Shown here: positions 8,487 to 12,698 of the stretch, piece after piece
Layout: every line of letters starts with the position of its first letter
How positions within the stretch are numbered: the stretch's first letter is position 1
Assembly: GCA_964545715.1 (NCBI GenBank)
Contig: CAZJHX010000230.1
Coordinates: forward strand, 1 to 12,698
Length of the DNA stretch: 12,698 nt
Direction: 5' to 3'
Source: CAZJHX01 sp964545715
GTDB lineage: Bacteria; Myxococcota_A; UBA9042; GCA-2863065
Program-made: the position numbers and the translations under genes
The notes under the pieces: generated by a model
Seen by the model: only the letters and a program-made list of their open reading frames with translations
Database searches by the model: none
Told to the model about the DNA's origin: nothing

Positions 8487-8603
8487 GAACAACGGGGCAT
8501 ATCGACCGCCCAGCGGGGCGCTCTGTCCCAGCACGCTCAGCCCTGTTTGGCCCAGTAGGCCGTTTAGGCTGTTTGGCCCGGGGCGTGCACAAGTGGCCGG
8601 ACG
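8487..8603. promoter_or_regulatory. Divergent promoter region between two histidine kinase genes
   Basis: This 117-bp region contains an 11-bp direct repeat CTGTTTGGCCC at 8543-8553 and 8569-8579, 26 bp apart. Its second copy runs into a sigma-54-like site TGGCCCGGGGCGTGCA (8574-8589), with GG and GC separated by the required 10 bases. The site departs from consensus at two key positions, and its predicted start (about 8600) would fall only 4 bases before the GTG at 8604. It is therefore weakly supported, or the true start codon lies further in. Confidence 0.35.
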
Positions 8604-9868
8604 GTGAGCGGCGCAAAGCAAAACAGCACGGCAGACGCATTGGTCAGCGACAGACTGGTGTTGGCGCGGTGGTTCGCAGGAGCCGCCATCGTGGCGGTGT
8701 GGCTGAGCGGCGCACACGCACGGTTTCTCGCACTGGGTCTGGGTCTGCTGGCGATCAATGGCGCGCTCAGCGCGGCGGCTTCGCGTGTCCAGGCCGCAAC
8801 ATCGCAGGACGCCCGGCAGCTGGTCGCGTCCCAGCTGGCCCTGGATCTCGCGGCGCTCACGCTGGCGCTGCACTGGCTGGAGCTCGTGGCCAGTCCGCTG
8901 GCCCTGCTCTACCTGCTGCCCCTAGCTGTCGCCAGCGTCTCGTTGCCCGTTCAGTCGATGATGATCCTGGGTGCGGTCGCGGCGGTCTTCTATTGCGGGG
9001 GCTCCTGGCAGAGTCGGCAGTGGACCACGTGGCCCCACTGTGGGCGTACGCTGTTGCGTTCCTGGTGACCGAAGTGGGCTTGATGGTCACGGTACGTGCC
9101 CTCGTCGTCCGCGCCACGGATGCAAACGCGCTTCGTGTGGAGCAGGAGCGGGTGGCGCAGTCGCGAGAGCGCTTCGCCCGGATCGGAACTCTCTCGGCGG
9201 GCGTCGCACACAACGTCCGCAGTCCGCTGCACGGCCTCTCTCAGGGCGTGGCCGTACTGGAGAGCAGCTGCTCGGCGTGCAGCCCCGACAAGGGCGACCT
9301 GCTGCAGGAGATGCGGCGCGCGGTAGACCACCTTGAGCGCGTAACCCGTCGACTGCTGCGTCCAGACCGAGCGCGGACCGGCGGTGCCGTCGTCGACGTC
9401 GGCGACGCGGTTGACGACGCCGTGCGCCTGGTCGCGTCCCGAGCACAGGGGGCGGGCGTACACGTGTCGGCGGAGACCGAGCACGGCCTGCGGGTGCGGG
9501 CCGACTCTTCCGATCTGGACGAAGCGCTGGTCAACCTGATCGACAACGCGATCGACGCCTCGGCCCACGGGGGCCCGGTCGTGGTGCGCGTCGCCACCGG
9601 GGACGACCATCGCGTGATTGTGGAGATCTGCGATCGCGGGACCGGCATGGCGGAAGACGTGATCGAGCGCATATTCGACCCGTTCTTTACGACCAAGCCA
9701 ATGGGGCGAGGGACAGGCCTCGGGTTGCCGATCGCGCGGCGAACAATCGAAGACCTTGGGGGAAGCCTCGAGGTCGAATCCAGCGTGGGGTGCGGCACAT
9801 GTGTGCGGCTCTCCCTGCCCCGTGTCGGGCCTCGCTCGCTGCGACAGGCCCCGGCCTCAGCTGGTTGA
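8604..9868 (+). CDS. Membrane sensor histidine kinase, split by a one-base frameshift
   Basis: The N-terminal part (GTG at 8604, residues 1-131) contains several hydrophobic helices (about 21-38, 39-58, 76-95, 97-114, 117-131). The kinase part lies in another frame from about 8996 to 9868. Adding one G to the G5 run at 8997-9001 joins them into a 421-residue protein: a last membrane helix (LWAYAVAFLVTEVGLMVTV), HisKA with GVAHNVRSPLHGL (His203), then NLIDNAIDAS (N315), CDRGTGM, FDPFF and GTGLGL. The five- to six-helix sensor without a periplasmic loop domain recalls RegB/PrrB-type kinases, though their HELGTPL box is absent. Two CxxC pairs, C223-x2-C226 and C397-x2-C400, could be redox-active. 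The gene faces the sigma-54 activator, with a 12-bp overlap, and is its likely partner by proximity. The frameshift may be a real mutation or a homopolymer sequencing error. Confidence 0.8.
8997..9001 (+). other. G5 homopolymer where the kinase reading frame changes
   Basis: Upstream of this run, the sensor frame encodes AVAAVFYCGG and is then lost to a stop at 9066-9068. Downstream, the frame one base back encodes LLAESAVDHVAPLWAYAVAF, continuing the membrane domain and kinase core. A G6 run would give one uninterrupted protein. Confidence 0.75.
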
Positions 9869-11278
9869 GCCCCCGTCGCTCTTGAGGCGGGAGACCTTAC
9901 TCTGAAACGTGGTCCTCGGCAGGTCCAGAAGGTCGGCCGCGGCGGCCTGCTCACCGGCGCTCTTCCGCATTGCCCAGTCGACCAGGCGCTGCTCAAAATC
10001 CCGAACCGTGTCTTTGAACGGGATCGTCTTGGCGCCGTTGAGGTGCAAGGTAAAGAGACCCGCGGAGCGAACCTGATCGGAGCGCAGATGCACGGGAAGA
10101 TGCGACAGGTCGAGGGTGTCGGAGCGGCACATGACGAGCGCGGCTTCGATCGTATGGCTCAGCTCGCGCACGTTGCCCGGCCAGGGATACCGTACGAGGC
10201 GGTCGGCAGCCTCCGGTGACAGGAAGGGGACGTCCCTCGCCGACGCACGCGCGCCCCGCTCGAGGAAATGTTGAGCCAGCAGCAGGATGTCTGCGCCGCG
10301 CTCCCGCAGAGCCGGCAGCCGGATCTCAAGACCACGCAGCCGATAGAAGAGGTCCGCACGAAAGGCACCGGCATCGACCAGCGTCTGAAGCTCTACTTTG
10401 GTGGTGGCGATCACGCGCACGTCAACCGCGATCTCAGTGGTCGCGCCGACGCGCATGCAGCGCCCCTGCTCGAGCACGCGCAGCAGCTTGACCTGCAGAT
10501 CGAGCGGCATGTCGTCGATATCGTCCAGCAGCAGGGTCCCGCCGGTCGCCTGCTCGAACAGGCCACGTTTGACCGCGTGCGCCCCGGTAAATGCGCCGCG
10601 CTCATGCCCGAACAGCTCGCTCTCGGCGAGGTCGCGCGGGATCGTGCCGCAGCCTACCGCGACAAACGGGTGTCGGCGCCTCGGTCCATGCTCGTGAATA
10701 GCGTGAGCCACGACCTCTTTACCTGTGCCGGTCTCGCCGGTGATCAGGATTGGAGCTTCGTGCGACGAGAACAGGCGTATCTGCTCGGTGACGACGCGCA
10801 TGGGCGCACACTCGCCGACCACGCCGCCGCGGCTCGTGCGACGGTGCGACTCCATACGCAGCATGGCCAGCTCCTGCTGCCGAGCGCGACGCGGCGCCAA
10901 CTTGATCAGCCGCTCGACCAGCGCGTCGACGGAGAAAGGCTTCGTCAGATAGTCGCACGCGCCCAGGCGCATGGCCTTGACCGCGCTCTCGACCGTGCCG
11001 TGTCCCGTCACCACAATCACATCGATGTCCGGGTATCGGTTGCGTATCTCGGCCAGCAGCTCCGTGCCGCCCATCGCCGGCATGCGCAGATCCGTCACGA
11101 CCACGTCCCACGGCTCGGCTTCCAACGTGGCCAGGGCCGCCACGCCGTTCTCCGCGGTATCGGCCACGTAGTCCCGGGCCTCCAGCAGCGCAGCCATGGA
11201 GCTACGCGCCAGTTTATCGTCGTCAACGAGCAGAACGCGAAGCGGGGTTCCGCCGGGGTCAGTCAAAGTTGCTCCCAT
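9857..11278 (-). CDS. NtrC/DctD-type sigma-54-dependent response regulator
   Basis: The protein has 473 residues. The receiver domain (about 13-125) has D19/D20, phospho-acceptor Asp63 (VVVTDLRMP), Thr91 (VVTGHG) and Lys113 (TKPF). The AAA+ activator domain (about 150-395) has Walker A GETGTGKE (181-188), the sigma-54-contacting GAFTGA loop (228-233), Walker B TLLLDDID (248-255), FRADLFYRL and the WPGNVREL arginine-finger region (366-373). The C-terminal HTH is in QAAAADLLDLPRTTFQSKV (444-462), Fis-like. The intact GAFTGA means it should activate sigma-54 promoters. Walker B has LDDI instead of the usual LDEI, and the sensor I position has Lys294 in VIATTKVEL, as I recall in some DctD-like proteins. 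The ATG at 11278 has no strong ribosome site. It is divergent from the oxidoreductase operon, whose sigma-54 promoter it probably controls. Confidence 0.93.
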   Translation of the reverse strand: MGATLTDPGGTPLRVLLVDDDKLARSSMAALLEARDYVADTAENGVAALATLEAEPWDVVVTDLRMPAMGGTELLAEIRNRYPDIDVIVVTGHGTVESAVKAMRLGACDYLTKPFSVDALVERLIKLAPRRARQQELAMLRMESHRRTSRGGVVGECAPMRVVTEQIRLFSSHEAPILITGETGTGKEVVAHAIHEHGPRRRHPFVAVGCGTIPRDLAESELFGHERGAFTGAHAVKRGLFEQATGGTLLLDDIDDMPLDLQVKLLRVLEQGRCMRVGATTEIAVDVRVIATTKVELQTLVDAGAFRADLFYRLRGLEIRLPALRERGADILLLAQHFLERGARASARDVPFLSPEAADRLVRYPWPGNVRELSHTIEAALVMCRSDTLDLSHLPVHLRSDQVRSAGLFTLHLNGAKTIPFKDTVRDFEQRLVDWAMRKSAGEQAAAADLLDLPRTTFQSKVSRLKSDGGSTS

Positions 11279-11373
11279 GGATATGATTGTCCGGGTTCGA
11301 GCCCGCGCGCGCCAGTCGCGAGGCCCCGGGGGCTGATCAGGCTCAGCCTACCATGATCAACGTCTGGCGTCCG

Positions 11374-11412
11374 GTGCCGACAAGTCGGCGGGCTCGTGCC
11401 GAGAAATCGGCG
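11374..11412. promoter_or_regulatory. Two near-identical 17-bp palindromes 22 bp apart: likely activator-binding sites
   Basis: Site 1, 11374-11390, is GTGCCGACAAGTCGGCG. Site 2, 11396-11412, is GTGCCGAGAAATCGGCG. They differ at two positions and share the dyad GCCGA-N4-TCGGC. Their 22-bp offset is two helical turns, so bound dimers would lie on the same DNA face. Their centres are about 165 and 143 bp upstream of the predicted sigma-54 start, the usual range for enhancer sites of NtrC-family activators. A weaker third match lies at 11425-11438. The binder is inferred to be the divergently encoded response regulator. Confidence 0.7.
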
Positions 11413-11520
11413 CGTGTCCGGTAGGCCGACGAGCCAGCGAAAGAACGCGATCGCAGCACTGCGCTCTCATTCCGTCCTTGATACCGGCCTTTCTTGCCAC
11501 TGTCGACGGTCAACCTTTTC

Positions 11521-11536
11521 TGGCACCACCCTTGCT
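11521..11536 (+). promoter_or_regulatory. Sigma-54 (-24/-12) promoter TGGCACCACCCTTGCT
   Basis: This is an exact match to the TGGCAC-N5-TTGCW consensus. The invariant GG (11522-11523) and GC (11534-11535) are 10 bases apart, and a C precedes the T as usual. Transcription would start near 11547, giving a leader of about 23 nt that contains the GGAGG at 11556-11560 before the ATG at 11570. Confidence 0.88.
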
Positions 11537-11555
11537 CATAGGCGGGGCGGCACTC

Positions 11556-11560
11556 GGAGG
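11556..11560 (+). promoter_or_regulatory. Ribosome binding site GGAGG deciding the start at 11570
   Basis: GGAGG lies 9 nt before the ATG at 11570 and only 3 nt before an in-frame TTG at 11564. The ATG is therefore the better start. Confidence 0.75.
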
Positions 11561-11569
11561 TAATTGTCC

Positions 11570-12625
11570 ATGGCAGACAACAACGAGACTAACTTGCCGC
11601 CCACCCTGGATGCGGAAACGCCTCACACGACTCGTCGTGCGTTGCTCCGCGGCCTCGGCGTAGCGGTTGGCGCCGTTGCTATCAGCAACTGCGGAGATGA
11701 CGACGTCGCTCCGCCGGTTGATACAACGGATACTGATGACACAGGTACGGGTGATGATACCGGAACCGGGACTGGAACAGGTGACGATACCGGCACCGGA
11801 ACTGGAACCGGAACGGGCGACGACACCGGCACCGGAACCGGGACCGGCGACGACACCGGAACCAACGACACCGGGGAGGACGACAAGCCCGTTCCTTTCC
11901 CCGACCAGGCGGCTCAGGAGGTCCGCTGGGGCTTCTTGATCGATCTGCGCGTGTGTTCGGGCTGCGAGGCCTGTTCGGTGGCCTGCAAGACGGCCAACGA
12001 CGTGCGGCTGCGCGTGTTCCGTTCGTCGGTTCGCAAGTACGAGAGCGGGGAGTTCCCCAACACGAAGCGGGACATGATCCCGTGGATGTGCAACCACTGT
12101 GAAAACCCGCCCTGCATCGAGAGATGCCCGGTGCCGTCCATCGAGGCCGAGCTGGAGATGCCCAGCGGCGAGAAGGTCTCGTACCGACGGTGGGCGACGT
12201 ACCAGCGGCCCGACGGCCTGGTGCTCATCGACAAAGACCGCTGCGTGGGCTGCGGCTATTGCGTCGAGGACTGCCCGTACGGCGTGCGCTACCTCGACCC
12301 GGTCGAGGCGGCCGGCGGGGATGCGTCCAAGAAGGTCGCCGACAAGTGCAACATGTGCATCCAGCGCGTGTCGCAGGGTGTCGTTCCGGCGTGTGTCAAC
12401 ACGTGTCCGGGCGACGCACGCATGCTCGGCAACCTCAACGACCCCAACAGCGCTATTTCCAAGAAGATCGCGGCCAACGACACCGACGTGTTGCTGCCGG
12501 ACGCCGGAGCCAAGCCTCAGGTCTATTACATCGGGCTCAACCCGACGGCGTGGACCAAGGGCGAGGATCCGAAGCTGCGCGCGCAGCTGATGCACCCGGA
12601 GTATCACGAGGCGCCGGAGGGCTAG
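11570..12625 (+). CDS. Tat-exported four-cluster [4Fe-4S] electron-transfer subunit (NrfC/PsrB family)
   Basis: The protein has 351 residues. The N-terminus has a twin-arginine motif TRRALLRG (21-28) and a hydrophobic stretch ending ISNC at Cys41, followed by GDDD. This may be a lipoprotein site, although Asn at -1 is atypical, and AVA at 35-37 could instead be cut by signal peptidase I. Residues 51-105 are an Asp/Thr/Gly spacer. The ferredoxin core has sixteen cysteines in four groups: C129/132/135/139, C174/177/182/186, C225/228/231/235 and C260/263/275/279, matching the beta subunits of molybdopterin oxidoreductases (NrfC, PsrB, TtrB, DmsB type). It relays electrons between a quinol-linked membrane subunit and the catalytic subunit. 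The next gene, 14 bp downstream, starts with a Tat signal typical of that catalytic subunit. The operon has a sigma-54 promoter. The substrate cannot be determined here. Confidence 0.9.
   Translation: MADNNETNLPPTLDAETPHTTRRALLRGLGVAVGAVAISNCGDDDVAPPVDTTDTDDTGTGDDTGTGTGTGDDTGTGTGTGTGDDTGTGTGTGDDTGTNDTGEDDKPVPFPDQAAQEVRWGFLIDLRVCSGCEACSVACKTANDVRLRVFRSSVRKYESGEFPNTKRDMIPWMCNHCENPPCIERCPVPSIEAELEMPSGEKVSYRRWATYQRPDGLVLIDKDRCVGCGYCVEDCPYGVRYLDPVEAAGGDASKKVADKCNMCIQRVSQGVVPACVNTCPGDARMLGNLNDPNSAISKKIAANDTDVLLPDAGAKPQVYYIGLNPTAWTKGEDPKLRAQLMHPEYHEAPEG
11720..11884 (+). repeat. Asp-Thr-Gly-rich low-complexity linker in the Fe-S protein
   Basis: Residues 51-105 consist almost only of Asp, Thr and Gly in DDTGTGTGTG-like units, coded by near-repeats of 6-30 bp. 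Linkers like this are common after the lipid-anchor Cys of Myxococcota surface proteins (my recollection). Here one precedes a redox domain. Such DNA can change length by slippage in multiples of 6 bp without breaking frame. Confidence 0.8.
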
Positions 12626-12628
12626 GAG

Positions 12629-12636
12629 GGAGGTGA
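12629..12636 (+). promoter_or_regulatory. Strong ribosome binding site GGAGGTGA
   Basis: Eight bases complementary to the 16S anti-SD tail. The GGAGG core ends 6 nt before the ATG at 12640, implying high translation of the second operon gene. Confidence 0.8.
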
Positions 12637-12639
12637 ATC

Positions 12640-12698
12640 ATGGTTAACTTTACGCGGAGAACTTTCATGCGGCTGTCGGCCGCTGCATCCGCCGTCAT
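12640..12698 (+). CDS. Start of a Tat-exported protein, probably the molybdopterin oxidoreductase catalytic subunit (truncated)
   Basis: Only 19 complete codons are visible: MVNFTRRTFMRLSAAASAV. TRRTFMRLSAAASAV is a near-ideal Tat signal (S/T-R-R-x-F-x-[KR]-L followed by a hydrophobic stretch), as found on periplasmic molybdopterin enzymes. It starts 14 bp after the Fe-S gene behind a very strong ribosome site, so the two are almost surely co-transcribed and co-exported. The catalytic identity is inferred from context only; no catalytic residue is in the window. A membrane (NrfD/PsrC-like) subunit starting with this sequence is unlikely given the Tat motif. Confidence 0.75.
   Translation, partial: MVNFTRRTFMRLSAAASAV

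Larger units (their letters stand above)
11279..11569. promoter_or_regulatory. Divergent regulatory region between activator gene and oxidoreductase operon
   Basis: No coding region is supported in these 291 bp. Besides the two palindromes and the sigma-54 promoter listed separately, it holds a small hairpin, GGCTGA (11331-11336) with TCAGCC (11343-11348), just upstream of the activator gene. No sigma-70 promoter for the activator gene could be identified with confidence. Confidence 0.6.

Noticed and set aside
8487..8873. Extension of the hybrid kinase upstream to 8873
   Set aside because: The added residues are antisense to the membrane domain of the other kinase and have no domain signature; the PAS domain begins just after the ATG at 8486.
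8573..8995. Reading the membrane kinase in a single frame from 8573
   Set aside because: In that frame the first 140 residues are Arg/Gly/Ala-rich with no membrane helices, whereas the frame from 8604 gives clear hydrophobic helices that join the kinase at the G5 run.
8990..9010. Programmed -1 ribosomal frameshift at the G5 run
   Set aside because: No X-XXY-YYZ heptamer in the right phase and no obvious downstream stimulator; a lost base explains it more simply.
10268..11356. Plus-strand open frame of 362 codons opposite the response regulator
   Set aside because: Antisense shadow of a gene with complete REC, AAA+ and HTH motifs; no ribosome site or family motif.
11564..11566. TTG at 11564 as start of the Fe-S protein
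   Set aside because: Only 3 nt from the GGAGG; the ATG at 11570 has the normal 9-nt spacing.
11279..11569. Second sigma-54 promoter on the minus strand for the activator gene
   Set aside because: Several TGGC strings exist, but none has a GC doublet at the required 10-base spacing.

Overview
This GC-rich window looks like chromosomal DNA from a Myxococcota (deltaproteobacterial) relative. That placement is inference. It rests on the dense set of two-component and sigma-54 regulators, a B12-type radical SAM enzyme, a Tat-exported electron-transfer protein with an Asp-Thr-Gly-rich spacer, and a very large modular surface protein. No rRNA, tRNA, CRISPR array, transposase or plasmid/phage backbone gene is visible.

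Layout: (1) 2-2938 (+) is the 3' part of a giant secreted fibre/adhesin-like protein. It has hexapeptide NNGxVT repeats, then two kinds of longer tandem repeat, then Trp-centred repeats, and ends in a right-handed beta-helix. (2) 2928-4397 (-) is a B12-binding radical SAM enzyme. (3) 4398-4635 is a divergent intergenic region with several short repeats and palindromes. (4) 4636-6531 (+) is a STAND-like P-loop ATPase with a C-terminal helix-turn-helix. (5) 6524-8486 (-) is a cytosolic PAS-PAS hybrid histidine kinase whose receiver domain is thrown out of frame by a 25-bp tandem duplication. (6) 8604-9868 (+) is a membrane histidine kinase split by a one-base frame change at a G5 run. (7) 9857-11278 (-) is an NtrC/DctD-type sigma-54 activator. 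(8) 11279-11569 is a regulatory region with two near-identical palindromes 22 bp apart and a textbook sigma-54 promoter. (9) 11570-12625 (+) is a four-cluster [4Fe-4S] NrfC/PsrB-type subunit, followed by (10) 12640-12698 (+), the Tat signal of what is probably the molybdopterin catalytic subunit.

The most coherent story is at the right end. A membrane sensor kinase with CxxC motifs, a sigma-54 activator, two activator-site-like palindromes, and a sigma-54 promoter at the usual distance from the first gene of a respiratory oxidoreductase operon together look like a self-contained redox or electron-acceptor-responsive circuit. Two caveats apply: the kinase is frameshifted in this sequence, and the kinase-regulator pairing is inferred from adjacency only.

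A striking general feature is that the first seven genes alternate strand one by one. All three convergent pairs overlap by 8-12 bp through their stop codons, leaving no room for intergenic terminators.
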